Source: Hydractinia symbiolongicarpus
Lineage: Eukaryota > Cnidaria > Hydrozoa > Anthoathecata > Hydractiniidae
NCBI RefSeq assembly: GCF_029227915.1
Contig: NC_079882.1
Coordinates: 29,936,001-30,000,000, forward strand
DNA length: 64,000 nt
Reading direction: 5' to 3'
Shown here: one piece after another, positions 12,854 through 26,720 of the stretch
Layout: every line of letters starts with the position of its first letter
How positions within the stretch are numbered: position 1 is the first letter of the stretch
Notes under the pieces: generated by a model
What the model saw: only the letters and a program-made list of their open reading frames with translations
Database searches by the model: none
What the model was told of the DNA's origin: nothing
Program-made: the position numbers and the translations under genes

Positions 12854-13616
12854 CTCAACAAATAAATTTAAACGCGCATAAAGACGATTAATAAGTGCGT
12901 GTTATTGTCGAATTTCCACATTTTCAAAAAGCCATGCATACAGCATTTATTGTTTTCCACGGCGAAACGGCTATTTACAAATTTTAGAACAAGGAAAAAA
13001 TATTCGGAACTATAAACGCTCCTTCAAGGTTGATGATGTTGTGTTGGTATCGGAGATTGGAAGATGTACATGTTATCTTATCTTACGATAATTGAACAAA
13101 CTATAATGATGAGAAATTGTAATGGGCAACGAACACTCTATTTCAAATTGGTTTTACTTGTTGATGTTAGTGAAGGATAATGCCCCAGCGAACCAAGAAA
13201 AATAGTCTTCTTTAACTTTTTATGCATTAACTCTGTGCAGGAGTTCATGTACCTTAGATGCACGGAAGACATTTCGAAGGAAGCCATAATGTTATTGCTG
13301 TTCGTAGGCAACACATTGGAGTGAGCATTGGGATCCCTTCCCAGTTGTGATTTATTATAGTAAGTTGTTGTCTTGCTGAGAACACCACTCTTTTCACTAA
13401 TTGGACTAATGCCTAGTGTCGTAAAATAGGAAGTATTTTCAGTTTGTGCTGCTTATGGCAGTTGTAATGAGTGGTTTGTAGTCCTTTAGCTCTACGTGTT
13501 TTTATTTTGCACATTTCCTGATTAAATCTTCTGACATTGTGTAATAAAACCATAATTTTTACACAAAGTCAAAAATTATAAGTATGGTTAATTTGTCAGA
13601 TGTTTCAGAAAGTATA
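12854..13616. other. Intergenic, no gene recognised
   Basis: No exon, RNA gene or element border is visible between the palindromic element and the satellite array. Confidence 0.4.
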
Positions 13617-16600
13617 GGCTCAAAAATGGAGCCTTTGGTAGACAATCAGAGGAAAATTATATTATGCCGTATTATCTAACATTTCAAAGTTTATAAAAAC
13701 AAAAATGCAGCATTTGGTGGACACTAAGTGAAAAAAATGTGGTTTTATTACATAGAATTAAAAATTATAGGCACAAAATTGAAGCATTTGGTAGACAATC
13801 TGAGGAAAATTACACTTCGCGGTACTATCTAATATTTTAAAATTTCTATGAACAAAAATGCAACATTTAGTGGACAATTGCGGCGTTATAACACAATTTT
13901 AAAAACTATAGGCACAAAAATGCAGCATTTGGTGGATAATCAGACGAAAATTGCTTGTTGCAGTATAATCTAATACTACAACATTTATATAAACAAAAAT
14001 GCAGCATGTGGTTGACAATGGATAATAGATTGTGGCGTTATAAGACAATTTTAAAGATTATTGGCACAAAAATGCAGCATGTGGTGGACAATCAGACAAA
14101 AAGTTGCATGTTGCGGTATAATCTAACATTTCACAATTTATATAATCAAAAATGCAGCATTCGGTGGACAATCAGACAAAAAGTTGCATGTTGCGGTATA
14201 ATCTAACATTTCACAATTCATATAAAAAAATGCAGTACTTGGTGGACACTAAGTGAAAAAATGTGGTTTCATTACATAGAATCAAAAATTATAGGCACAA
14301 AATTAAAGCATTTGTTAGACAATCTGAGGAAAACTACATTTTGCCGTACTATGTAATAACATAAAATTAATATGAACAAAAATGCAGCATTTGGTGGATA
14401 ATGGATGATAGATTGTGGCGTTATAAGAAAATTTTAAAAATTATAGGCACAAAAATGCAGCATTTGGTGGACAATCAGACAACAATTGCATGTTGCAGTA
14501 TAATCTAATACTTCAAAATTATATATAAACAAAAATGCAGCATTTGGTGGACAATGGATAATAGATTGTGGCGTTATAAGACAATTTTAAAAATTATAGG
14601 CACAAAAATGCAGCATTTGGTGGACAATCAGAAAAAAATTGCATGTTGCGGTATAATCTAATACTTCAAAATTATATATAAACAAAAATGCAGCATTTGG
14701 TGGACAATGGATAATAGATTGTGGCGTTATAACACAATTTTAAAAATTATAGGCGCAAAAATGCAGCATTTGGTGGACAATCAGACAAAAATTGCATGTT
14801 GCGGTATAATCTAATACTCCAAAATTTATGTAAACAAAAATGCAGCATTTAGTGGACACTAAGTGAAATAGTGTATTTTGACGGGATTTCTTGATATTTA
14901 AAACATCTATATATACAAAAATTGAGCATTTGGTGGTCAATAAGAGAAATAATGCGCTTTTATTGCACAATATCAAATATTATGGGCTGAAAAATGGAGC
15001 ATTTGGTAGACAATCAGAGGAAAATTACATTTTGCCGTACTATGTAATAACTTAAAATTTATATCAACAAAAATGCAGCATTTAGTGGACAATTGCAACG
15101 TTATAACACAATTTTAAAAAATAAAGGCCCAAAAATGCAGCATTTGGTGGATAACCAGATGAAAATTGCATGTTGCGGTATAATCTAATACTACAAAATT
15201 TACATAAACAAAAATGCAGCATTTGGTGGACACTAAGTGAAAAAATGTGGTTTTGTTACACAGAATCAAAAATTGTAGGCACAAAATTAAAGCATTTGGT
15301 GGACAATCTTAGAAAAATTACATTTTGCCATACTATCTAATAACTTAAAATTAATATGAACAAAAATGCAGCATTTGGTGGACAATGGATGATAGATTGT
15401 GGCGTTATAAGGCAATTTTAAAAATTATAGGCACAAAAATGCAACATTTGGTGGACAATCAGAAAAAAATTGCATGTTGCGGTATAATCTAATAATTCAA
15501 AATTGATGTAAATAAAAATGCAGCATTTGGTGGACACTAAGTGAAATAGTGTATTTGGACAGGATTTTTTGATATTTAAAACATCTATATATACAAAAAT
15601 TGAGCATTTGGTGGTCAATAAGTGAAATAATGTGCTTTTATTGCACAATATCAAATATTATAGGCTGAAAAATGGAGCATTTGGTAGACAATCAGAGGAA
15701 AATTACATTTTCCGTACTATTTAATGACTTAAAATTTATATCAACAAAAATGCAGCATTTGGTGGACAATGGATGATACATTGCGGCGTTATAAGACAAT
15801 TTTAAAAATTATAGGCATAAAAATGCAGCATTTGGTGGACAATCAGAAAAAAGTTGCGTGTTGCGGTATAATCTAACATTTCAAAATTTATATAAACAAA
15901 AATGCAGCATTTGGTGGACACTTAGTGAAAAAATGTGGTTTCATTACATAGAATGAAAAATTATAGGCACAAAATTAAAGCATTTGTTAGACAATCTGAG
16001 GAAAACTACATTTTGCCGTACTATCTAATAACATATAATTAATATGAACAAAAATGCAGCATTTGGTGGACAATGGATGATAGATTGTGGCGTTATAAGA
16101 CAATTTTAAAAATTATAGGCACAAAAATGCAGCATTTGGTGGACAATCAGAAAAAAATTGCATGTTGCGGTATAATCTAATACTTCAAAATTATATATAA
16201 ACAAAAATGCAGCATTTGGTGGACAATGGATATTAGATTGTGGCGTTATAACACAATTTTAAAAATTATAGGCGCAAAAATGCAGCATTTGGTGGACAAT
16301 CAGGCAACAATTGCATGTTGTAGTATAATCTAATACTTTAAAATTATATATAATCAAAAATGCAGCATTCGGTGGACAATCAGACAAAAAGTTGCATGTT
16401 GCGGTATAATCTAACATTTCACAATTTATATAAAAAAAATGCAGTACTTGTTGGACACTAAGTGAAATAGTGTATTTTGACGGGATTGTTTGATATTTAA
16501 AACATCTATATATACAAAAATTGAGCATTTGGTGGTCAATAAGTAACATATTGTGCTTCTATTGCACAATATCAAATATTATAGGCTGAAAAATGGAGCA

Positions 16601-19600
16601 TTTGGTAGACAATCAGAGGAAAATTACATTTTGCTGTACTATCTAATAACTTAAAATTTATATCAACAAGAATGCAGTATTTGGTGGACAATTGCAACGT
16701 TATAACACAATTTTTAAAAATAAAGGCCAAAAATGCAGCATTTAGTGGATAATCAGATGAAAATTGCATGTTGCGGTATAATCTGATACTACAAAATTTT
16801 TATAAACGAAAATGCACCATTTGGTGGACAATCAGACAACAATTGCATGTTGTAGTATAATCTAATACTTTAAAATTATATATAAACAAAAATGCAGCAT
16901 TTGGTGGACAATCTTAGAAAAATTACATTTTGCCATACTATCTAATAACTTAAAATTAATATGAACAAAAATGCAGCATATGGTGGACAATTGTGGCGTT
17001 ATAACACAATTTTGAAAACTATAGGCACAAAAATGCATTATTTGGTGGATAATCAGACAAAAATTGCATGTTGCGGTATAATCTAATACTTCAAAATTTT
17101 TGTAAACAAAAATGCAGCATTTGGTGGACACTAAGTGAATTAGTGTAATTTGACGGGATTTTTTGACATTTAAAACATCTATATATACAAAAAATGAGCA
17201 TTTGGTGGTCAATAAGTGAAATAATGCGCTTTTATTGCACAATATCAAATATTATAGGCTGAAAAATGGAGCATTTGGTAGACAATCAGAGGAAAATTAC
17301 ATTTTGCCGTACTATCTAATAACTTAAAATTTATATCAACAAAAATGCAGCATTTGGTGGACACTAAGTTAAATAGTGTATTTTGACGCGATTTTTTGAT
17401 ATTTAAAACATCTATATATACAAAAATTGAGCATTTGGTGGGCAATAAGTGAACTAATGCGCCTTTATTGCACAATATCAAATATGATAGGCTCAAAAGT
17501 GGAGCATTTAGTAGACAATTGGAGGAAAATTACCCTTTGCGGTACTATCTAATGTTTTAAAATTTCTATGAACAAAAATGCAGTATTTGGTGGACAATTG
17601 CGACGTTATAAAACAATTTTAAAAAATAAAGGCCAAAAATGCATTATTGGGTGGATAATCAGATGAAAATTGCATGTTGCGGTATAATATAATACTACAA
17701 AATTTATATAAACAAAAATGCAGCATTTGGTGGACAATGGATGATAGGTTGTGGCGTAATAAGACAATTTAAAAAATTATAGGCACAAAAATGCAGCATT
17801 TAGTGGATAATGGATGATACATTGCGGCGTTATAAGACAATTTTAAAAATTATAGGCATAAAAATGCAGCATTTGGTGGACAATCAGAAAAAAGTTGCAT
17901 GTTGCGGTATAATCTAACATTTCAAAATTTATATAAACAAAAATGCAGCATTTGGTGGACACTAAGTGAAAAAATGTGGTTTCATTACATAGAATCAAAA
18001 ATTATAGGCACAAAATTAAAGCATTTGTTAGACAATATGAGGAAAACTACATTTTGCCGTACTATCTAATAACATATAATTAATATGAACAAAAATGCAG
18101 CATTTGGTGGACAATGGATGATAGATTGTGGCGTTATAAGACAATTTTAAAAATTATAGGCACAAAAATGCAGCATTTGGTGGACAATCAGAAAAAAATT
18201 GCATGTTGCGGTATAATCTAATAATTCAAAATTGATGTAAACAAAAATGCAGCATTTGGTGGACACTAAGTGAAATAGTGTATTTGGACAGGATTTTTTG
18301 ATATTTAAACATCTATATATACAAAAATTGAGCATTTGGTGGTCAATAAGTGAAATAATGTGCTTTTATTGCACAATATCAAATATTATAGGCTGAAAAA
18401 TGGAGCATTTGGTAGACAATCAGAGGAAAATTACATTTTCCGTACTATTTAATGACTTAAAATTTATATCAACAAAAATGCAGCATTTGGTGGACAATGG
18501 ATGATACATTGCGGCGTTATAAGACAATTTTAAAAATTATAGGCATAAAAATGCAGCATTTGGTGGACAATCAGAAAAAAGTTGCGTGTTGCGGTATAAT
18601 CTAACATTTCAAAATTTATATAAACAAAAATGCAGCATTTGGTGGACACTTAGTGAAAAAATGTGGTTTCATTACATAGAATGAAAAATTATAGGCACAA
18701 AATTAAAGCATTTGTTAGACAATCTGAGGAAAACTACATTTTGCCGTACTATCTAATAATATAAAATTAATATGAACAAAAATGCAGCATTTGGTGGACA
18801 ATGGATGATAGATTTTGGCGTTATAAGGCAATATCAAAAATTATAGGCACAAAAATGCAACATTTGGTGGACAATCAGAAAAAAATTGCATGTTGCGGTA
18901 TAATCTAATAATTCAAAATTGATGTAAACAAAAATGCAGCATTTGGTGGACACTAAGTGAAATAGTGTATTTTGACGGGATTTGTTGATATTTAAAACAT
19001 CTATATATACAAAAATTGAGCATTTCGTGGTCAATAAGTGAAGTAATGTGCTTTTATTGCACAATATCAAATATTATAGGCTGAAAAATGGAGCATTTGG
19101 TAGACAATCAGAGGAAAATTACATTTTCCGTATTATTTAATGACTTAAAATTTATATCAACAAAAATGCAGCATTTGGTGGACAATGGATGATACATTGC
19201 GGCGTTATAAGACAATTTTAAAAATTATAGGCATAAAAATGCAGCATTTGGTGGACAATCAGAAAAAAGTTGCATGTTGCGGTATAATCTAACATTTCAA
19301 AATTTATATAAACAAAAATGCAGCATTTGGTGGACACTAAGTGAAAAAATGTGGTTTCATTACATAGAATCAAAAATTATAGGCACAAAATTAAAGCATT
19401 TGTTAGACAATCTGGGGAAAACTACATTTTGCCGTACTATCTAATAACATAAAATTAATATGAACAAAAATGGAGCATTTGGTGGACACTAAGTGAAATA
19501 GTGTATTTTGACGGGATTTTTTGATATTTAAAACATCTATATATACAAAAATTGAGCATTTGGTGGTCAATAAGTGAAATAATGCGCTTTTATTGCACAA

Positions 19601-19915
19601 TATCAAATATTATAGGCTGAAAAATGGAGCATTTGGTAGACAATCAGAGGAAAATTACATTTTGCCGTACTATCTAATAACTTAAAATTTATATCAACAA
19701 AAATGCAGCATTTGGTGGACACTAAGTGAAATAGTGTATTTTGACGGGATATTTTGATATTTAAAACATCTATATATACAAAAATTGAGCATTTAGTGGT
19801 CAATAAGTGAAATAATGCGCTTTTATTGCACAATATCAAATATTATAGGCTGAAAAATGCAGCATTTGGTGGACAATCAGACAAAAATTGCATGTTGCGG
19901 TATAATCTAATACTT
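13617..19915. repeat. 6.3 kb satellite array with CATTTGGTGGACA boxes and higher-order structure
   Basis: The array consists of monomers of roughly 65-80 bases. Each carries AAAAATGCAGCATTTGGTGG or a variant, followed by one of several distinct tails: aatcaga..ttgcatgttgcgg, aatggatgatagattgtggc, ctaagtgaaatagtg, or caataagtgaaataatg. Monomer types recur in order. The type beginning ggctgaaaaatgg starts at about 14985, 15663, 16584, 17257, 18391, 19079, 19615 and 19848. Many spacings are therefore near 675-690, with shorter and longer variants. The 60-130 codon minus-strand ORFs here, rich in MLHFCAYNF and TKCCIFVYINF, are translations of the repeat and not genes. Confidence 0.95.
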
Positions 19916-20615
19916 ACAACTGTCATTGTTACGACTAAATTGAAAACGCGTGCAGTTCACCACAAGTTATAACTGTTATTGGAAACCAAGCTATATTTAA
20001 TTATCAATGACACTTAAAATATTAATGCAACGCATTATCAATGTAACATAACTATGCATATGAAATATACTTACAATAAACAAAAAGTTAATCGTCCAAC
20101 TTCAAAGTTTCAAATTATTTGATTAAGTAGCTATCCAGTTAGTGCCAAGTTTTACTTTGGAAAATTATCTGTTGAATCGGAAGGTTATGTTTAATATAAA
20201 AAGAACTATTTGTTAGCCTGTGGAAGAACCCACGGGTGCGCCGGTCTGAGCCTGTGCTCAGATTTTCACCTATCATGAGATTGCTGTTTTATGACCCTTT
20301 TATGTGACACAAACAGAATGCAACTATTATTATATAGCTTTACTTATGAATAAATAAAAGTTTACAATGGCCAATTTGCTTCTTCTTGACGGGGATTGCT
20401 GTTGTTGCAAGTAACGCGCATTGTTTAGTGAAACAAATTTGTGAACATTTTCTGGAAAACTAGCGTAGTCTTAAAATTTATCTTTGACTTACTGTTATTC
20501 ACGTGGCAACGTTTTCTTTGTCGATTAAAATTTGAGACATGTATTTTTTAGAAACTTCAAAGGAAAAAGAACATTTTCACTTTGCTTGTCACAGACAGAT
20601 AAACATTTTTTTTAC

Positions 20616-20705
20616 CTTTGTACTTTCTTTCGAATTTGAGCAATTTTGAGAAAACCTTCTCTTTTGTAAGTCCCAATTTTGGTCTAGTTCGGTATTTTCA
20701 GTCAT
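20616..20705 (-). CDS. Possible first coding exon of an unidentified gene
   Basis: The ATG at 20705 opens exactly 30 polar, charged codons (beginning MTENTELDQNWDLQKRRFSQ). They end at a donor, AAG|gtaaaa, after 20616, in phase 0. Composition is protein-like and unlike the repeats around it. I recognise no family, and no partner exon is visible before the satellite array downstream. If real, its first intron would span that array or the gene was broken by it. A chance ORF remains quite possible. Confidence 0.28.
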
Positions 20706-21640
20706 AACTTGGAAGAAAGAAAACAGACAAACGTTGTGTATTATTAAAAGACATTTTTGCATTAAATACACGCATTTCAAGTCATTAGAATATTGAATGT
20801 GTTATGTAAGAAACTTTCGCGGAAATGGAAATCAAAATAAGGCAACTGCAAATGTGTCCCCTGAGCGTATAGAGGACCTTCCATCTAGTGTGAATAATAA
20901 ATTCATCATGTGTTAGTTTGTGTTTGACCTCGTATCTCCGAAAGAAGTCAAAACATTTTATTAAAATATAAATTTTCTCATCACATGTCCACGCTTTTTT
21001 GAAAACGTTGCCTTTAAAATGGCGGAATTGCTAATGTATTGCAAGTTACGACTACGCAGACGGAAGATATGCCTAATAGGTGCGAAAGAAAAACACCTTC
21101 ATCTTTTTCACTTTCTCGAATTAAAAAATCGGAGAAGAAATTATAACTATTTTTTTAGATCCACCAATATCAACAGTAGATGTTTAATAATAATAACAAT
21201 GCGGTACGTAAGAGATACAAAATGAGTACTATTTTTGTGCAATAATTCTATATATTCTTATTCCTGGATTACATTTCAAGAGGAATTTCGTTTTAAAAAT
21301 CATTGTAAAGGAATTCATATCCTGGAATGTCCTCATTTCATGGCAAAATTTAGACTCGGGTTGTTTCAGTTTTAGAAGCAATATTTAAAGATTGAGGCTT
21401 TTTTTATTTTGGTTAATTTGACATCTGAGGCTCGTGTCTTTATAAAAAAGTGTGTATTCCATGTAGTTTCTCATCATCGTAAATTCTTGTCATCGTATCA
21501 ATTATTTTGCGTTATTCTCTCCTCTAGGCCTCGTGGTCTTTGAAAGAATAGCACTGGACACGAGAAGGCAATCACTACTTTAAGCCGCAATGTTGCTTCA
21601 TCCCTGGACCTACATCACATTTAAGTGTTCAATTATGACT
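20706..21640. other. Intergenic, no gene recognised
   Basis: A 68-codon plus-strand ORF at 21019-21225 is Lys/Arg-rich but resembles nothing known and has no splice context. Nothing else stands out. Confidence 0.35.
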
Positions 21641-21644
21641 TTCC

Positions 21645-22800
21645 TGAGAGGCCGCTCACACGTTAAATTTCATCCCAGGATGAGTTTCGTACGCGGATGA
21701 GTTCATCTCTGTGTCTACTGAAAGTCCTCACAATGTTTACATGTTTAAGGCGGAATAAAATTTTATCCCGGGATGAGATCATCACGTTAAATTTCATCCC
21801 TATTCTAAAGACAGGGTAAAATCGTGTCTCGGGATGAGATTAAGAAAAAAACAAGTTTAAACACAATAATTCTTTTCATTCCGGGATGAGAATGCTGAAT
21901 GTACACTTTTCACACTTTTTGAACATCATTTTAAATATAAGAACTATAAAATGAATCCGATCATTCTTTTTGTGACAATCGACGCAAAGAAGTAAAGAAA
22001 GCATTTGGAAAAAATTATGAAGAGGTTGGTTGTAACTTTCTTCGTTAATTTATATATGAAATAACGAAATTCCATCCTAAATTTATACGAGTTCAAATAT
22101 TATTCCAGCATTAATTATGGTTCTCATGTGTTTGTACGAGAAAGTGTTTTAAAAATGCACGCCATTTTAATGTTATGCCTGCTGTATGTTAATATGATGG
22201 TGTCAGTTTAAATTGGTAATTATTGATTTTTTATAGGAAATGTTAAAAAAAAATAAAGAGTGTACTGATTGATAGCGACGCAAAAGAAAAAGAAGTGGAG
22301 GAAACTTTGCCGATTGAAAATAGTGAGGATTACACGGCCAACGGCGAGCCACCAACCTCAATCTTGCTCGTCGACATCTAGTCAATGCTTTGTTTCTACC
22401 AAACAGCTTCCCTCAGAAGAATTACATTGTTTCTATATTACTCTGCTAGTTGTATTAATAATACTATATGCAACTGTAACAGAAGGGATGTTATAGTTAA
22501 AATTGTCGATATATTTGTGATCAACAATATTACACTACTTCTCTCAGGCGCCATCGTTCTAGGTTTCTCGTTTGACCTTTCTACTCACAAATTAAAAAAT
22601 ATCACTTCAAATTATCATACGCAAAGTTAGCAAAATTAATGTTTCATCCCGGGATGTGATTACTCATCCCGAGATGAAAATATGCTGATTTCATCCCTCG
22701 ATGAGGCTCACGTGTAAACACTTTTCGTTTCATGCGGGGACGAGTTCCATCCCGGGAAGAGATTTTGTCCTGTATGCGTATAAACGTGGTCTAAGTTTCC
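21645..22800. mobile_element. Unclassified element with repeated CATCCCGGGATGAG boxes
   Basis: Variants of the self-complementary word TTTCATCCCGGGATGAG occur at least five times near the left side (about 21665-21895) and five times near the right side (about 22640-22765), on both strands. The middle (about 21960-22500) has broken plus-strand coding-like segments, including one behind a good acceptor near 22240. This layout suggests a degraded DNA transposon with arrays of subterminal transposase-binding boxes. Exact ends, terminal repeats and target-site duplication are not clear. Confidence 0.5.
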
Positions 22801-23493
22801 TGACAAAGACAATGTAATGTTTTATTGGTTAATCTGAGCTTACAAAATTATCGTTATCAACGTGCGTAACTTCTCACTGAAGATTATTATTGGGATGGTT
22901 TATCTAGCTTTTCAGATATAAAAGAAGACAACAGGCTCTGGGATCGAGGTTAGAATTTGACAGCCTACAGTAGTGCAATTAACTGATCTTAGATTATTTT
23001 TAACCGTAAAATGAAACAAATGAACAGGAAAACAAACAAATTTTACAAGTTTCTCATGTGGAGAAACTTCTAAAATTCGCAAATCAACTATTTATAAAAA
23101 TTTATTATTTGTTGTATCATGTGCAGCTGCGAAATGGAAGCGCCAAAAAGGAAAAGAAAAACGAACTTAAGAAAAATTGCAATATCGTGGACATTAAGAT
23201 ACTGTTTTGGGCCATTTAATAATTACTTCATGCTAGCGGGTAGATAGATCTTCCCGTTTTTTCATGACGTAGCGTGACGGTAAATAAGGGGTCGATAGGG
23301 AATAGTAATAATTAGTGTTTTAGTTTAGAATTCGAACGTTTGTAAACATGCATTTCAGTATAGTTTTGGCTTTGAACATACTGTTTATTCGGGAGTAAAA
23401 ATGGCGACTTCATTTGCCTTCATTTTCCACGGCGTATAAAGGCAGATTTGCTTGTCAAAACAAACACGTTGTTATTGTAAAGTGTGTGGCAAA
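22801..23493. other. Intergenic, no gene recognised
   Basis: No exon found. A gcgtgac box near 23265-23280 recurs at about 24300 and 24345, on the other side of the broken gene at 23494-24290. It may mark the ends of a mobile element containing it. Confidence 0.3.
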
Positions 23494-24290
23494 ACATGAG
23501 AAAGGAATCTTTCCCTGAGCTGATATCTGAAGTCATTGCTCTAATTAAAACATGGAGGCATGAAAGAAATGCTGCTTAGCCTAGGTAAGGCACTATTCTA
23601 TCGCCTTGGAAACACTCTTCAAAGAAAAGTAAGCGAATTTCATTTGTATTTACAATGAATTAAATTAACAATCTTTCATAAGAATAATAATATTATTTGG
23701 CCCTTTTTTCTTTGCTTTTTTAGGTGCAGCGGATTTATCAAAAACTCCGGTTCCGGCTCCCACCTCTTCTCCCGCTTCTAAAGTTAAGGAAACTTTCACA
23801 ATTGATGAGGGAGAGAATTATAGGTTGGCAGAAAAAACTCCGTCCGAACAAAACAAAAAAAGCTGAACAATCAAATTAACATAGAAAATGAGATGTTGGT
23901 TGTATTGTATCAGAAGAGAGAACTCAATCAGTTGACCAAAAATGCTTATAGTGAAACAAAAACACGTAAAGGAAACCTTGACAGCTTGAAGAAGAAGCTG
24001 GGAGAACTAAAGTTAAACCGACAACGCCAAAAAAGTACTAAAATGAACGGAAACGCAAAATTGATGCATTAGATGAAGTAACAAGGACAAAATCACAAGC
24101 CGTGTTTGCGGACACTGCCATTTATATTTTAAAAGTATCAAATCGAAACTATTTATTATACCGCCGAACAAAAGAATCGCGTGCAGTTGCCAAAAGCTTT
24201 GAAACATGAAAAGTGCGACCCCAAAGAGTTGCAGCCCGCCGGCAAAGAGAATTGCTATATGCATTGCGTTTCAGGAGCTTGAAAGAAGTG
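23494..24290 (+). pseudogene. Broken two-exon gene of unknown family, possibly transposon-borne
   Basis: Exon 1 starts at the ATG at 23494 (MRKESFPELISEVIALIKTW), hits a stop just before a donor (cctag|gtaagg near 23584), and is followed by an intron. A good acceptor (ctttgcttttttag) at about 23724 opens a second coding-like segment. That segment is Ala/Pro/Ser-rich, then charged (FTIDEGENYRLAEKTPSEQN), and breaks at a TGA near 23862. Another open stretch runs from about 23876 to 24071 with a Lys-rich, coiled-coil-like sequence (LDSLKKKLGELKLNRQRQK) that ends at TAG. Several in-frame stops and shifts separate these parts. I do not recognise the family. Similar gcgtgac boxes on both sides suggest a mobile element. 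Confidence 0.45.
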
Positions 24291-24983
24291 AGGACTTAAC
24301 CGAGCGTGACGTCACGTAAAAGGGGTCTTACATGAAAACGTGATGGAGCGTGACAAATAGGGAAGGGTGGTTCTAAAACCACCGTGACTTAATTAAAAAG
24401 ATAAATTGTAGTTTATTTATATAGATAGTTTTACTTCATCTTTGCCTTCCTACTATCAAGTATTCGTAGTTTGTTCTTATAAGCATTAATTTCCGCATGT
24501 AGTGTCCGCCAAATCCCCTTTTCAAATGCTATTCTGGATCCCAGTAAAAATTATTCCCTAAACATTTTATGAGAATATCCCTGTTACACAACAGTCACAT
24601 TTCATTGTAAAAATATGTTATTCTTCTCAACAGAGTTATGGTATTATCTTATTCTTGACACGATTTTAGGTATATGTAGCTATATTTTTATTTTTCTTGC
24701 TCATGGTTACATATCAATTTTTATCCTGACAAAGCTGTGATCATTTCGATTTGTAAACTCGTCGATGGGTTTACTTCTAAATTTTCGGTTTGTATTAAGT
24801 TGAACAACCTTTTTAAGGTCATTGCTCACAATGACGAACTCAAATATTGAAATTATCTAAAAGTTAATTTTTTCATTCCGGTGAATTTTATCCGTGAAAA
24901 ATAAAGTCCCTTAAAAATTGGCCACGCAAAAACTTACCGTTTAGATTTTTGACAAAAGTACCGCATTTTCTTTACTTATGGTA

Positions 24984-25450
24984 GCTTCTTTCTAATTAAC
25001 GGACACTACAAAAGCCGGGCGCTTTTTCACGGATAGACTTGGTTACGCCAGCGAAACTCCGGTCAACGTCTCAAAGAAAATTTTGTAAAAGAGCACACTA
25101 TTATCCGTCCATTTCATTCACCAAATGGACTTCTTCAATTTTGTTTTTATTTAGCGGACACATTTTTTAAATCTATTTATAATATACCCAACTAATTTTT
25201 AATCTATCTAATCAATGGAACTAAAGATGAAATTTCAATTCATCTCAACACAAGCATGAAGTTATTTCACAGCTACTATACCAAACACCTTAGTTTGTAG
25301 CTTATGTCCCTCATCGTGGCTGACCCTTTTATTCACTTTAAAATGAGGTTTGAGGTATAGTTGGGAACTTAATGATTTAACAAAAAAATGTCCTGAAAAT
25401 AATATACTTTCTAAAACGGGGATACCTCTAATTAGTGGAACTTTTGCACC
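24984..25450. mobile_element. Degraded relative of the pogo/Tigger-like element
   Basis: The word TCTAATTAACGGACACT near 25002 matches the subterminal box of the element at 5473-6353. CCTCTAATTAGTGG near 25425 resembles the opposite end, and a further gcggacac box lies at about 25154. Terminal CAGT ends are no longer recognisable. Confidence 0.4.
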
Positions 25451-26720
25451 AGTAATCTTTGCTAATCTTAGGGATTACTATGAAGTTTTACAATCTTTTG
25501 GCGCTGATTCCACAAGCTTAATTCGGCTGATGGCTTACAAACACAAAGAAGAACATTTTAACATTTCCATTTTATTTTGTAAGAGTGAAATATTTTCCAC
25601 TAAGAACATTATTACGATAAAGGGTCAACCAAGGGTACCTTATCAGGAACAAAAAAGTTGGAAAAACATTAGTCGGCAAAAATAAAAAGTCACTTTTTGC
25701 CGACTAAATTTTTTAATTTAGTCAGTTTTTGCCGAGTAAGTTTTTGAATTTAGTCACTAATAAAGAATAATTGCATAAAACTGATAAAAATTGGCAATAA
25801 AAAAGTACGCGAGTTCAGCATATAATTGATTTTCTCAGTACACATAGTAATTTCTTTACCACTTACAACTTCAACTGCCAATTTTACGTTATGCATATTC
25901 CTTTAAAAGTGCATGACTGCAAGCAATGGTCAAACAATTACAAAATAATTGCATAGGTGCGATGCGCTGATTAATTGTGCAAATCGCCATGCTACTACTA
26001 AGGTGTAATAAACTCTTTTGAACTTTTCGTCATATTGGCCCATTCAATAACGCGATTATGAACTAGTGTAAATAAGTGTCAAAGTATTTAAATATTAGAT
26101 TCAGATATTTTTATGCCGAACTAACAACAATGCTAATTAAAATATATATTTGGAAACTGAAATGTTAACAAAATATGGTGACGTTCACAACGCATGGTAG
26201 CAGGATCATTTACACCATCCGTTTCCTTCTTTTGTCTCGTAAGCTATAGGTATGTGGGAAATGGCACACCATAGTTTAGGATGATTAAAACGTTTTTAAC
26301 AATAAGATAAGGAAGTCAAATAGACAAAACACTGGGAAAAATTAAAGTAAATATCTCCCTATATCAAAACAGGAGAAATCTTGATTCCTTTTCTTTGTTC
26401 CATAATATATAGTTAGATATTCCCCTTGTTATTGCTACAATACAAAATAATGAGACATTTGTATTCTATTACTTATACCAGCAAAATTGAAATTTCTTTT
26501 TGCTCCAAAAGTTAAAAAAAGTAACTCCACAAGCAAACGCAAAAAAACACGCTGTAATTCCAATTTTGACAGTAAAACACCTAAATCTTGTTAAGTTAAA
26601 TGAGGTAGCCGACAAAATGCAAAAAGTGCTGACATGTGCAATAAAAAGCCTGGTTGACATAAAAAGACTGTTTTTTAAATTTGACACAACTTATGCAAAA
26701 TATATACATTTACTACTATA
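25451..26720. other. Intergenic with one strong hairpin
   Basis: At 25668-25709 the arms ATTAGTCGGCAAAAA and TTTTTGCCGACTAAAT form a hairpin, followed by two looser copies of tttagtca / tttttgccga (about 25715-25758). A 73-codon plus-strand ORF at 26500-26721 and its minus-strand shadow resemble nothing known. Confidence 0.5.

Noticed and set aside
13955-19839. Many 60-130 codon ORFs sharing MLHFCAYNF-like peptides
   Set aside because: They are frames through the satellite monomers; similarity among them only reflects the DNA repeat.
13617-19915. CRISPR-like regular repeat array
   Set aside because: Spacers are themselves repeated, repeats are imperfect, and the genome is eukaryotic with introns.
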